This document shows, piece after piece, positions 8,137-18,790 of a stretch of DNA of 56,475 nucleotides. The DNA is from Acetobacteraceae bacterium. Its GTDB lineage: Bacteria; Pseudomonadota; Alphaproteobacteria; Acetobacterales; Acetobacteraceae. A model generated the notes under the pieces. The model saw only the letters and a program-made list of their open reading frames with translations. It was not told where the DNA came from and made no database searches. Position 1 is the first letter of the stretch, and every line of letters begins with the position of its first letter. The DNA is taken from NCBI GenBank assembly GCA_009693865.1, contig SHWL01000012.1, positions 1 through 56,475 on the forward strand. Direction: 5' to 3'. Made by a program: the position numbers and the translations under genes.

Positions 8137-9276
8137 ATGCCGTTGATATACCTCATCGCGGGCGAGCAAAGCGGCGACGAGCTCGGCGCCCGGCTCATCG
8201 GCGCCATCCGCCAACGCCAACCCGGCGTGACCTTCGCCGGAATTGGCGGAACCGCGATGGCGAACGCGGGTTTCGAGTCGTTGTTCCCGCTCCGAGACCT
8301 CGCCTTGATGGGGTTCATGGAGGTCCTGCCCAAGCTTTTCCAACTCAAAGCCCGCCTCCGCCAGACGGTCGCGGATATCGAGGCGCGGCGTCCCGACGTC
8401 GTGGTCACGATCGACTCACCGGGCTTCTCGCTACGGGTGCTACGCGCAGTCGCGCCGTTGGGCATTCCGCGCGCCCATTACGTGGCGCCACAGGTCTGGG
8501 GCTGGAAGGAAAGCCGCGTCAAACACTACCCCGGTTTGTGGGACCGGCTGCTGTGCCTGCTGCCGTTCGAGCCCGCGTTCTTCGCCCGCCACAATCTGCC
8601 CGCGACCTTCGTTGGCCATCCGGTCCTGGAAAGCGGCTTCGATACCGGCGACGCCGCCCGCTTCCGCTCGCGTCACGATTTACGGCCCGAGGATCGCATT
8701 CTGATCGTCATGCCCGGCAGCCGCCGGATTGAAATCGCCCGGCATCTCCCGCTGTTTCGCGCGACCCTCGACCGTCTCGCCTCCCATTCAGGCGGGCGAT
8801 TGATCCCCGTGATGCCGTTGGCCGAGCCGGTGAAGGACGCGGTGACGGCGGCCACGCGGACCTGGACGCCGCGTCCGATTTTGGTGGAGGACGCCCAGGA
8901 GAAGCGGGACGCGTTCGCGGCGGCGGCGGCGGGATTGACGAAGTCCGGAACCGCGACGTTGGAACTGGCGGTGGCGGGCGTGCCGATGGTGGTGACTTAC
9001 CGGATCCACCCGATCACGGCTCTGATCGTGCTGGCCGTTGTTAAGGTGCCGTATTTCTCAATCCTCAACTTACTGTCGAACCGCGAAATCGTGCCTGAGT
9101 TGCTACAGACCAACGCGACGCCGGACAAACTCGCCGCCGCGTTGCGCGTGATCCTGGAACCCGAGGGCGCCGCCGCGCAGCGTCAGGCTTTCGCCGCGCC
9201 CTTGGCGATGCTGTGTCCGCCTGATGGCGCGCCCTCAGACGCCGCCGCCGCCGCCATTCTGGAGTTGCTCAAGTAA
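8137..9276 (+). CDS. lpxB: Lipid-A-disaccharide synthase
   Basis: A 379-residue GT19 enzyme that condenses UDP-diacylglucosamine with lipid X to form the tetraacyl disaccharide of lipid A at the inner membrane. It starts MPLIYLIAGEQSGDELGARLI, the family's invariant N-terminus. It then has YVAPQVWGWKESR (8480s), VGHPVLE, PGSRRIEI, and SGTATLELAVAGVPMVVTYR near the C-terminus, all diagnostic. The open frame extends upstream, but the family start is at 8137. It is not next to other lpx genes inside this window. Its 3' end overlaps the convergent oxidoreductase gene by 42 bp. Confidence 0.96.
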   Translation: MPLIYLIAGEQSGDELGARLIGAIRQRQPGVTFAGIGGTAMANAGFESLFPLRDLALMGFMEVLPKLFQLKARLRQTVADIEARRPDVVVTIDSPGFSLRVLRAVAPLGIPRAHYVAPQVWGWKESRVKHYPGLWDRLLCLLPFEPAFFARHNLPATFVGHPVLESGFDTGDAARFRSRHDLRPEDRILIVMPGSRRIEIARHLPLFRATLDRLASHSGGRLIPVMPLAEPVKDAVTAATRTWTPRPILVEDAQEKRDAFAAAAAGLTKSGTATLELAVAGVPMVVTYRIHPITALIVLAVVKVPYFSILNLLSNREIVPELLQTNATPDKLAAALRVILEPEGAAAQRQAFAAPLAMLCPPDGAPSDAAAAAILELLK

Positions 9277-10266
9277 GCCCCCGGCCTCCATTTTCGCGCG
9301 GGAGGCCTTCATCGCGTTGGCCACCGTCAGTGCCGCCGACAACGCCCGCCGCCCCGCCGCCGCGTCCACCAAAACCGGCGCGCCGTCCAGGATCGACGCG
9401 TAAAACGCGGCATGCTCGGCGGCGAGCGAGTCGTGGTCTTCCCACGACGTGTCCTCAATCCCGAAATCCGCGACCCCTGGCACTTTCTGGCCGATCCCGC
9501 GCCCGATGACCGTCAGTTTGCGCGTCGAGAAATCGGCGGCGAGGTAGGTGTCGCACGAGAATATCCGCATCCGCCGCTCCGTCCGGATCGATACCCGGCT
9601 GGCGGTGATCGTCGCGACCGCGCCATTTTCGAAACGCAGCCGCGCGTTGGCGATGTCCTCGAAGGCGCTGGCGATGGGGGCACCGACGGCGTCGACCGAT
9701 TCGATGGGACTGTCGACCAGCGCCAGTACCAGATCGAGGTCGTGGATCATCAGATCAAGGATCACCGACACATCGGTTCCGCGGGGTTTGAACGGCGCGA
9801 TGCGCACCGCCTCGATATAGAGCGGCGTCCGGGTGCGCGCGGCCAAGGCCATATAGGCAGCGGAAAACCGTTCCAGATGCCCGACCTGCAACACCAGCCC
9901 CGCCTCCCGCGCCAACCCCGCCAGTTCGTCCACCTGGGCCAGGCTGGAGGCGATGGGCTTTTCGACCAGGACATGCTTCCCAGCACGCAAGGCCGCCGCC
10001 GCGAGGCCGTGATGCGCCTCGGCCGGGGCCGCGACAATCAACGCGTCGATCACGGGCAGCAGTGCCTCGAACGCCAGATCGGGAGCGCCGGCTTCCCAGC
10101 CGACGGTCTTCGCGCGCTCGGTGTCTGGGTCGTAAATCCCCGCCAGACGCGCGCGCGCGGAGGCCGCCACCTTCAGGGCATGATACCGGCCGAAGTGACC
10201 GGCACCAGCGACACCGATGCGAAGAACTCCATCCGGGGGAAGCATGCGCGACTCGTTATGGTTCAT
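9235..10266 (-). CDS. Gfo/Idh/MocA-family oxidoreductase
   Basis: A 343-residue NAD(P)-dependent dehydrogenase. The N-terminal Rossmann fold has VAGAGHFGRYHA (GxGxxG). It is followed by ALIVAAPAEAHHGLAAAALRAGKHVLVEKPIA, the family's EKP motif whose Lys is catalytic. The C-terminal domain contains DLMIHDLDL, with the His-Asp pair expected at the active site. Genes of this type sit near lpxB in many alphaproteobacteria, which may link it to an LPS sugar nucleotide; this is inference. The first ATG (10266) has a poor Shine-Dalgarno, and an ATG at 10245 is an alternative. It ends inside the lpxB 3' end. Confidence 0.9.
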   Translation of the reverse strand: MNHNESRMLPPDGVLRIGVAGAGHFGRYHALKVAASARARLAGIYDPDTERAKTVGWEAGAPDLAFEALLPVIDALIVAAPAEAHHGLAAAALRAGKHVLVEKPIASSLAQVDELAGLAREAGLVLQVGHLERFSAAYMALAARTRTPLYIEAVRIAPFKPRGTDVSVILDLMIHDLDLVLALVDSPIESVDAVGAPIASAFEDIANARLRFENGAVATITASRVSIRTERRMRIFSCDTYLAADFSTRKLTVIGRGIGQKVPGVADFGIEDTSWEDHDSLAAEHAAFYASILDGAPVLVDAAAGRRALSAALTVANAMKASRAKMEAGGLLEQLQNGGGGGV

Positions 10267-10317
10267 CCCATCATAGCGGGAAACGCGCGATCAGCCACAC
10301 CGATCGAGGGAAAGGAT

Positions 10318-10391
10318 TGGAGGTCCGGGCCGGAATCGAACCGGCATTGAAGGATTTGCAGTCCTCTACATCACCACTCTGTCACCGGACC
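10318..10391 (-). tRNA. tRNA-Cys (anticodon GCA)
   Basis: A 74-nt cloverleaf on the minus strand. The 7-bp acceptor stem is GGTCCGG/CCGGACC with discriminator T and an encoded CCA. The anticodon loop is CTGCAAA (GCA). The T-arm is GCCGG-TTCGATT-CCGGC, with a perfect stem. It is a stand-alone gene between the oxidoreductase and a REPIN-like element. Confidence 0.96.
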
Positions 10392-10515
10392 CCCGAGCGG
10401 CGAGCGGTATATCGTGTGCCGACGGGTGCCAGGTCAAGAGCAGCCCGCATTAACCGGCCACCGGCTTCGACAATCCCCTGGGCCCGGGCAGTTCTGGTTT
10501 TGGCGACGGCGCCAC

Positions 10516-10566
10516 CCCGTTCGTCATCCGTCGGCCCCCCCCCGTTCGTCATCCTCCGGCCCCCCC
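10516..10566. repeat. Two to three tandem copies of a REPIN end
   Basis: Repeats of CCGTTCGTCATCC(T)CCGGCCCCC abut the left end of the large REPIN-like element that follows and copy its first 15-20 bases. This is the same end-expansion seen at 171-588 and 4198-4351. Confidence 0.7.
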
Positions 10567-10686
10567 GTTCGTCATCCTCCGGCTCGTCCGGAGGACCGGT
10601 CGCGGCACAAATCCGCATATAAGCTCGGCGAAACGCGAGGCGTCGTGCCGCTTCGGGTCCTCCGGACGAGCCGGAGGATGACGAAC
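10567..10686. repeat. REPIN-like element 3 with 29-bp perfect terminal inverted repeats
   Basis: The outer 29 bp at each end (10567-10595 and 10658-10686) are exact reverse complements. Each contains a smaller hairpin of the form CCTCCGG-CTCGT-CCGGAGG. The ~60-bp centre includes GGTCGCGGCAC, as in other copies. It lies between tRNA-Cys and the pcm-like gene, and the whole 120 bp could fold into one long hairpin. Confidence 0.85.
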
Positions 10687-10761
10687 GGGGGCGGCCGGGC
10701 GCTTTGCGAGCAGCGACGCACCTCTGTATAAGCCCCGCAGCCCCGACAGAACGAGCCCGCG

Positions 10762-11436
10762 ATGGCCACGATCCCAAACGACGAATTCCTGAACGATGCC
10801 CGCAAGCGGATGGTGGAGAGCCAACTTCGCCCAAATAAAGTCACCGACACCCGCATTCTGACTGCGGCCCGGCAATTGCCGCGGGAGCGGTTCCTGCCGC
10901 CTTCGCTCCTGCCGCTCGCCTACTCCGATCAGAACGTTGTACTGGGCCTGGGCCGAGTGCTGTTGCAACCGATGGCGCTCGCGCGTCTGGCGCAGGCGGC
11001 GGCACCGGTGAAGGGCGAGGCGGTTCTGATCGTTGGCGCGGCCACGGGCTATTCGGCGGCGCTGCTTGCCGCGCTCGGGTGTTCCGTCATCGCGCTGGAA
11101 GAACCTGGCGTCCTGGCGGATCTCGCGAAAACGGCCCTCACCGAGGTCGCGCCCTCCGTCTCCCTGGTCAGCGGCCCTCTGGCAGCGGGCTGGTCCACCG
11201 GGGCGCCCTACGACCTCATTCTGATCGATGGCGCGGTGCCCGAGGTTCCCTCGGTCCTCATGAATCAGCTGAACCGGCAAACCGGCCGGCTCGTGACGAT
11301 CGTCAACACGGGCGGCGGCACGAGCCACGCCGTCCTCGCCAGGCCAACGCCGGTGGGTGTCTCGATGCGGGCCCTGTTCGATTGCCCGTGCCCGGTCATC
11401 CCCGGGTTCGCCGCCGCGCCTGCCTTTGTATTCTGA
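10762..11436 (+). CDS. Protein-L-isoaspartate O-methyltransferase-like protein
   Basis: A 224-residue SAM-dependent methyltransferase-fold protein of the PCMT family. The N-terminal segment (ARKRMVESQLRPNKVTD) and the following QPMALARLAQ match the family. Motif I is VLIVGAATGYSAALLA. The acidic strand end is ALEEPG, and ILIDGAVPEVP matches motif II/post-II. This copy sits directly upstream of tolC, the usual place for a divergent alphaproteobacterial PCMT paralogue. True repair of isoaspartate is therefore uncertain, and no pcm symbol is given. It has a weak Shine-Dalgarno and is likely the first gene of the tolC-popZ-valS run. Confidence 0.88.
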   Translation: MATIPNDEFLNDARKRMVESQLRPNKVTDTRILTAARQLPRERFLPPSLLPLAYSDQNVVLGLGRVLLQPMALARLAQAAAPVKGEAVLIVGAATGYSAALLAALGCSVIALEEPGVLADLAKTALTEVAPSVSLVSGPLAAGWSTGAPYDLILIDGAVPEVPSVLMNQLNRQTGRLVTIVNTGGGTSHAVLARPTPVGVSMRALFDCPCPVIPGFAAAPAFVF

Positions 11437-11652
11437 CATGGTCACCAGGATTTGAACCCGCGAGGGAAAAAAAGCGGCCGGCGTTAATGGTTCTGTAACG
11501 GCAAGGGCCGATAACTCGCGGGCACCAGGTTACGTGCGCGTGCAAGATCATGGCGCGAGCGTGCGGACTGTGGCAAGATTTTAACGATGGGCTGAGACCG
11601 GTGGCGCACACGCGGCCGGTTAACGGTCGTTGCCTCTGAACGAAGGTGTCGC

Positions 11653-13281
11653 ATGGGTTCGCGTTTCGGTCTGTTCCTCCCCCTGTTCGCCGCCGTTGTC
11701 TCCGGACCGGTGTTGGCCCAGACTCAACAGGGCCCAATTTCGCTTGCACCCCCCCAGGTGGCACCGGCACGTGCCGTTGTTCCCCCACCAGTGGCAAGCC
11801 CAGTACCTCCGCCGCCCATGGTCCGAGTGCCGCTCGCCAATCCGAAGCCCGCGGCGAAGGCCGCCATGGCGGCGAGACCGGACGTCAGGAAACCGGTATG
11901 GGCGGCGCCCGCGCCCGCGCTTCGGCAGACCTCGGCCGGTGTGCCGCGCACATTGACCGAGGCATTGGCGGCGACCTATTCGAACCAACCGGTTTTACAG
12001 GCGGAACGCGCCAAGCTGCGGGCCATCGATGAAAACGTGCCGATCGCGCTGGCTGGCTGGCGCCCCACGGTTCAGATCAACGGCACCGCCGGTTATGGGG
12101 ACGGTCTCAGCCGCGCTTACAGCTTCGCGTCGACCCCTGGCCGCTCCATCAAGTCGCCGACCGCCCGCGATATCGCCAGCGGAACGTTTCAGGCGTCGCA
12201 AACGCTTTACAACGGCGGCAGGACCCAGGCGAACATCAACCGCGCGAAAAACCAGGTGATGGGCGAGCGCGCGACGTTGATCGCGCAGGAACAGGCCAGC
12301 TTCACCGCCGCGGTAACCGCTTATGTCGGCGTGATTCAGGCGCAGCAGCAACTTGAACTGAACTTCAACAATGAATCGGTTCTGACCAAGCAGTTACAGG
12401 CCACAAACGACCGGTTCCGGGTTGGTGAGATCACGCGCACAGATGTGGCGCAGGCGCAGGCCGCCCTCGCCGGCGCCCGGGCGCAGCGGGAGACGTCGGA
12501 AGGCCAGCTCCAAACCGCGCGCGGTGTCTTTCAGCAGGTGATCGGCGTCTTGCCGCCGCCCGATCTGGTTCCGCCTCAACCACTGGCGCTGCCGCTGAAG
12601 TCCGAGACCGAGGCGATCGCCCTGGCCGCGACGAACAATCCCCAGGTAATCGCGGCTCAGTTCGCGGACGCGGCGGCCAAGGACGCGGTCGATGTCGCGG
12701 TGGCGGCGTTGATGCCTCAGCTCGCGCTACAGGCGCAGGTGTTCCACCAAATCAACCAGGCGGGATGGTCTTCGCAGGCCAACGGCTATCAGGTTATCGC
12801 GCAATTGACGGTGCCGATTTTCCAGGGTGGAGCCGAATACGCCACCGTCCGTCAGGCGCGGCAGCAACAACAGACGGCGCAACGTCAGCTGGATGACGCG
12901 CGGCGCAACGCTGTGCAGAACGCCGTCCAATCGTGGGAAACGCTGACCGCCGCCCGCGCCGCGGCGCAAAGCACGCGCTCACAAATTCGCGCGAATGAAA
13001 TCGCTTTGGAGGGTGTGGAGCGCGAAGCTATCGTCGGGAGCCGTACCACGCTCGACGTACTGAACGCGCAGCAGCAATTACTGCTGTCACGTACGTCTCT
13101 GGTGCAGAACCTGGCACAATTGGTCAACGCGTCCTATGCGGTCGCGGCGGCCGTTGGCCGTCTGACCGCGCGGGATCTGCATTTGCCGGTGCCGCTGTAC
13201 GACGAGACCGCCTATTACACCGCCGTGAGGGACAAATGGGTGGGGCTCGGCGATTACGCGACGAACCAGCCCGGCCGGTGA
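11653..13281 (+). CDS. tolC: TolC-family outer membrane channel
   Basis: A 542-residue outer-membrane efflux/secretion channel for type I export and RND pumps. A Sec signal peptide (GLFLPLFAAVVSGPVLAQ) starts it. A Pro/Ala-rich linker of about 70 residues follows, longer than in E. coli TolC. Two repeated OEP domains come next (about 100-310 and 320-520), with helical heptads such as QAQQQLELN and RQQQQTAQRQLDDARR. GSRTTLDVLNAQQQLLLSR is the typical second-repeat signature. The start is supported by GAAGGTG. The conserved neighbours (pcm-like upstream, popZ and valS downstream) support an orthologous call. Confidence 0.92.
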   Translation: MGSRFGLFLPLFAAVVSGPVLAQTQQGPISLAPPQVAPARAVVPPPVASPVPPPPMVRVPLANPKPAAKAAMAARPDVRKPVWAAPAPALRQTSAGVPRTLTEALAATYSNQPVLQAERAKLRAIDENVPIALAGWRPTVQINGTAGYGDGLSRAYSFASTPGRSIKSPTARDIASGTFQASQTLYNGGRTQANINRAKNQVMGERATLIAQEQASFTAAVTAYVGVIQAQQQLELNFNNESVLTKQLQATNDRFRVGEITRTDVAQAQAALAGARAQRETSEGQLQTARGVFQQVIGVLPPPDLVPPQPLALPLKSETEAIALAATNNPQVIAAQFADAAAKDAVDVAVAALMPQLALQAQVFHQINQAGWSSQANGYQVIAQLTVPIFQGGAEYATVRQARQQQQTAQRQLDDARRNAVQNAVQSWETLTAARAAAQSTRSQIRANEIALEGVEREAIVGSRTTLDVLNAQQQLLLSRTSLVQNLAQLVNASYAVAAAVGRLTARDLHLPVPLYDETAYYTAVRDKWVGLGDYATNQPGR

Positions 13282-13305
13282 CCGGACCGTGGAGTAAGGA
13301 GAGCC

Positions 13306-14289
13306 ATGAGCGGATCGCATTCGCACCTGACGACCGGATCATCCTCCCACGGGGCCGCCCAGGGGGACACCCCGGGGAACGCATCCGGCGCGGACCCGTC
13401 AATGGAGGACATTCTGGCCTCGATCCGGCGGATCCTGAGTGAAGAAGAAACGCCGGCCGCCGCATCCGGCTTGTCTCCCCAGGGGCCCGAGGCGTGGCAC
13501 AGGCAGCCCGAAGAGCAAAAGCAGGATGTTCTGATCCTCGACGACTCGATGCTGGTGCCGGATGAGGTGCAAAACCCATCGCTCCTGCACGGGGCGGCGG
13601 CATCCTCCGTCGCGCCGTCAGTGCTACCCAAAGAGAGTCCGGCCCCGAAACCGGCGCCTGAACCCGATCTGACGGTGGCTCTTCACGCACCGAAAACGGC
13701 ATCGCCCAACCTTGAAGTGCCCAACCTTGAAGTGCCAGACCTCCCGCCTGAGGTACTCCCGCCCGCAAAGCCTGAGCCGGTCTCGGCCTCACCGCCGCCA
13801 TCTTCCCTGCCTGGCCGCATGCCGGTCGCCCCGGTCCTGGTACCGGTGCCGCAATCCGGCCAACCGCCATCGATCAAGGCGTCCGTTTCGGCGATCAAGG
13901 CGGCGGCGTTCACCGCCTTGCCGCCTCGTCCGTCTTCCGTCATGCCGGCGGTAGACCCGGTGGACAGTCCGGCCCCCGCGGAACCCGCCCCGGCCGCTCC
14001 CCTCCTGAATACGGAGACTGCCTCCATGAGCGCTTCAGTACCGCCTTCCACTGGCCTCGCCTCACCCGAAGCATCCGCCGCGGCCGCCGGATCGGTGACC
14101 AACCTCGTGCGCGCGCTGACCTCGGACCGCAACGCGCAGGTGCACGCCGGCGGCCCAACCATCGCCGATCTGGTGCGTGAGGAAATGCGCCCGATGGTGA
14201 AGGCGTGGCTGGACAGTAATCTTCCACCATTGGTGGAACGGCTGGTCCGGGCCGAAATTGAGCGGGTGATCTCGCGCACGGAGACCTGA
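13306..14289 (+). CDS. popZ: PopZ / DUF2497 polar organising protein
   Basis: A 327-residue protein with the PopZ arrangement. A short N-terminal helix (MEDILASIRRILSEEE, about residues 28-43) recruits partners. A long Pro/Ser/Ala-rich acidic linker of roughly 190 residues follows. The C-terminal oligomerisation helices are VREEMRPMVKAWLDSNLPPLVERLVRAEIERVI. PopZ forms a polar condensate anchoring the chromosome origin (known from Caulobacter, 177 aa). This one is nearly twice as long, mainly in the linker. AAGGAGA precedes the ATG. It lies 24 bp after tolC and upstream of valS, the conserved alphaproteobacterial order. Confidence 0.9.
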   Translation: MSGSHSHLTTGSSSHGAAQGDTPGNASGADPSMEDILASIRRILSEEETPAAASGLSPQGPEAWHRQPEEQKQDVLILDDSMLVPDEVQNPSLLHGAAASSVAPSVLPKESPAPKPAPEPDLTVALHAPKTASPNLEVPNLEVPDLPPEVLPPAKPEPVSASPPPSSLPGRMPVAPVLVPVPQSGQPPSIKASVSAIKAAAFTALPPRPSSVMPAVDPVDSPAPAEPAPAAPLLNTETASMSASVPPSTGLASPEASAAAAGSVTNLVRALTSDRNAQVHAGGPTIADLVREEMRPMVKAWLDSNLPPLVERLVRAEIERVISRTET

Positions 14290-14453
14290 CGGGGCAAGGT
14301 CTTCGCCCTTGGATCCGCCAGAGCGGGCCGCCCTCCCCCACGTTCGCGGGAGCATGCCCGGACCTGGCGGCAAAGGCTCGCCTCCGCGATCCATTCATTG
14401 TGCTGGTGGAATAACCAGCGCCCAACCCTCAGCGTCGGCTTGCTCTGAACCCC

Positions 14454-14502
14454 CTCCCGCGGCATCCGTAGCGTCCCCTGACGCCGAGGGGGTCCGCGGG
14501 AG
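14454..14502 (+). promoter_or_regulatory. Hairpin covering the valS ribosome-binding site
   Basis: CTCCCGCGG (14454-14462) and CCGCGGGAG (14494-14502) are perfect complements. An inner CCCCT/AGGGG pair (14474-14490) extends the fold. The right arm contains the GGGAG Shine-Dalgarno seven bases before the valS ATG. Folding could limit initiation; this is structural inference. It does not resemble a T-box. Confidence 0.45.
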
Positions 14503-14508
14503 ATTTTC

Positions 14509-17232
<2,724 letters not shown>

Positions 17233-17329
17233 CGCGGTCAGCTACTGGGCGGGCCCGGGGCCGGGAGCGCCCTCCCCCGTCGCGGACGGCGCCAGGCCGG
17301 ATGGCTCGGGCACCATTGGGGAAACAGAC

Positions 17330-18022
17330 ATGGAAATTCGCGTGGAAAGCCTGCTCGATGGCGCCAGACAGGCCACCGGCGTCGTTGCCATTATCGACGT
17401 GTTCCGGGCCTTCACGACAGCGGCGGTCGCTCTGGCCAATGGCGCGTCGCGGATCGTCATGGTCAGCGAAGTGAAGGAAGCGCTGGCGCTCCGTGACCGC
17501 GGGTACGGCCAGGTCTGCATGGGCGAGGTCGACGGCCGCGCTCCGGCCGGGTTCGACCTTGGCAATTCGCCCTTCGAAGCCAGCCGCATCGACTTCACCG
17601 GAAAAACCATCATCCAACGGACCAGCGCGGGCACTCAGGGGATGACGGCGGCCGGTCTGGCGGAACGGCGGTACGGCGCCTCGCTGGTCACGGCAAAGGC
17701 CACGGCGCAGGCGATGCTGAGAGGAAATCCAACTCGAATCACCCTGGTGGCGATGGGCAAGAACGCGTTGGACCGGACCGATGAGGACGAGATCTGCGCC
17801 TTGCATCTTCGGAATCTTCTGGAGGGCCGGCCGGGGGATCGCGCGGCTGTCCAGGGGATGATCCTGGCGGGCGGCGAGGTCGCGCGGTTTCACGATCCAT
17901 TGCGCCCGCATCTACATCCGGAAGATGTGGAGATCGCGTTGGACGTCGATCGTTACGATTTCGCGATTGGAATCAGTGTGGAGGACGACCGGCCCGTCGG
18001 GAGGCTCGAACGGCCGGGGTGA
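17330..18022 (+). CDS. 2-phosphosulfolactate phosphatase family (ComB-like)
   Basis: A 230-residue member of the ComB family, Mg-dependent phosphatases named for coenzyme M biosynthesis in archaea. The family is widespread in bacteria with no such pathway. Motifs: VAIIDVFRAFTTA near residue 20 (canonical VIDVLRATTT), CMGEVDGRAPAGFDLGNSP (family GExxG...GNSP), and QRTSAGTQGM, which matches the T-x-G-T loop. Length is normal. GGGGAAA precedes the ATG. Its stop codon overlaps a possible small ORF (GTGA), so the two may be cotranslated. The substrate in this organism is unknown. Confidence 0.88.
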   Translation: MEIRVESLLDGARQATGVVAIIDVFRAFTTAAVALANGASRIVMVSEVKEALALRDRGYGQVCMGEVDGRAPAGFDLGNSPFEASRIDFTGKTIIQRTSAGTQGMTAAGLAERRYGASLVTAKATAQAMLRGNPTRITLVAMGKNALDRTDEDEICALHLRNLLEGRPGDRAAVQGMILAGGEVARFHDPLRPHLHPEDVEIALDVDRYDFAIGISVEDDRPVGRLERPG

Positions 18023-18195
18023 GGGAACGCCGGAAGACCGCCGAAGGCAGTATCGCCGGGTTTTCGCACATGCGGCAAGACCGCGAGGCCGTGTTTGGCG
18101 CGCTGCCGGCGAGGTGGCGTGACCTTGCTGGAGACGGTCCGGACCGGCACAAGGTCGTCAGCGCTTTCGTCATCGGCATGGATTCCAACACATGA
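18019..18195 (+). CDS. Possible small protein coupled to the comB-like gene
   Basis: A 58-codon frame beginning GTG, overlapping the preceding stop by four bases (GTGA), the classic arrangement for translational coupling. It encodes a basic, soluble-looking peptide containing REAVFGALPARWRDLA and KVVSAFVIGM. Roughly three quarters of third codon positions are G or C, compatible with coding sequence here. No family is recognised. It could be chance. Confidence 0.35.
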   Translation: MRERRKTAEGSIAGFSHMRQDREAVFGALPARWRDLAGDGPDRHKVVSAFVIGMDSNT

Positions 18196-18222
18196 GTCTC
18201 GAAGCACCGGCGGCCCGGGGCT

Positions 18223-18789
18223 TTGCCAGTGCCGTCATTCAGCGTAACGAGGTGGGCCATCCGTAACCACCGCTCCACCAAGGCCGTGTTCAGACGATGG
18301 AGCGCCGTCGCGTCAGCGGCGCTCCTGAGCACCCTTTCGCCCGCGCCCGCCGATGCCGATAGCTGGACAAACCACTGGATCCGTTGCCGGGGCGAGGACC
18401 CCATCCGGCAGATACGCGCCTGTTCCGCGCTGATCGGATCCCGCCGGGAAACGCAGGCGAACCTGGCCCGCGCGCACTTCAACCGTGGCCACGCGTTCAC
18501 CGAAAACGGCGAGTTCGACCGCGCCATTCAGGATTTCGGACGGGCCCTGATGCTGGACCCCGATTATCCCGATGCGTTCAATAGCCGAGGCCTCGCCTAC
18601 GTGGCTCGTGGGGAGGCCGAAAAAGCCATCCAGGATTTCGACCGCGCCATCGCTCTGGATCCAAACTATGCCATCGCCATCTACAACCGGGCCCTCGCAG
18701 TCCAGTCCCTGGGCCGCGCCGCTGAGGCGGCCCAGGGCTTTGAGAACGCGAAACAAGCGGGACCGCGGTTGAAGGAGCCCAAAGAGTAA
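18223..18789 (+). CDS. Secreted or periplasmic TPR protein
   Basis: Up to 188 residues, read from TTG 18223; GTG at 18229 or further in are alternatives. A hydrophobic segment (ASAALLSTLSPAPADA, around residues 30-45) looks like a signal peptide, so a start closer to it is possible. Three TPR units follow: ARAHFNRGHAFTENGEFDRAIQDFGRAL, AFNSRGLAYVARGEAEKAIQ and YNRALAVQSLGRAAEAAQ. TPRs mediate protein contacts; the partner is unknown. It is downstream of the comB-like gene and convergent with the amidohydrolase, one base apart. Confidence 0.75.
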   Translation: MPVPSFSVTRWAIRNHRSTKAVFRRWSAVASAALLSTLSPAPADADSWTNHWIRCRGEDPIRQIRACSALIGSRRETQANLARAHFNRGHAFTENGEFDRAIQDFGRALMLDPDYPDAFNSRGLAYVARGEAEKAIQDFDRAIALDPNYAIAIYNRALAVQSLGRAAEAAQGFENAKQAGPRLKEPKE

Positions 18790-18790
18790 T

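Noticed and set aside
11437-11480. tRNA-like T-loop after the pcm-like gene
   Set aside because: A GGTTCAAATCC-like sequence is present on the minus strand, but the T-stem does not pair and no other cloverleaf parts exist.
14290-14508. T-box or tRNA-responsive leader of valS
   Set aside because: No T-box sequence or specifier-loop architecture; only a simple hairpin over the ribosome-binding site.
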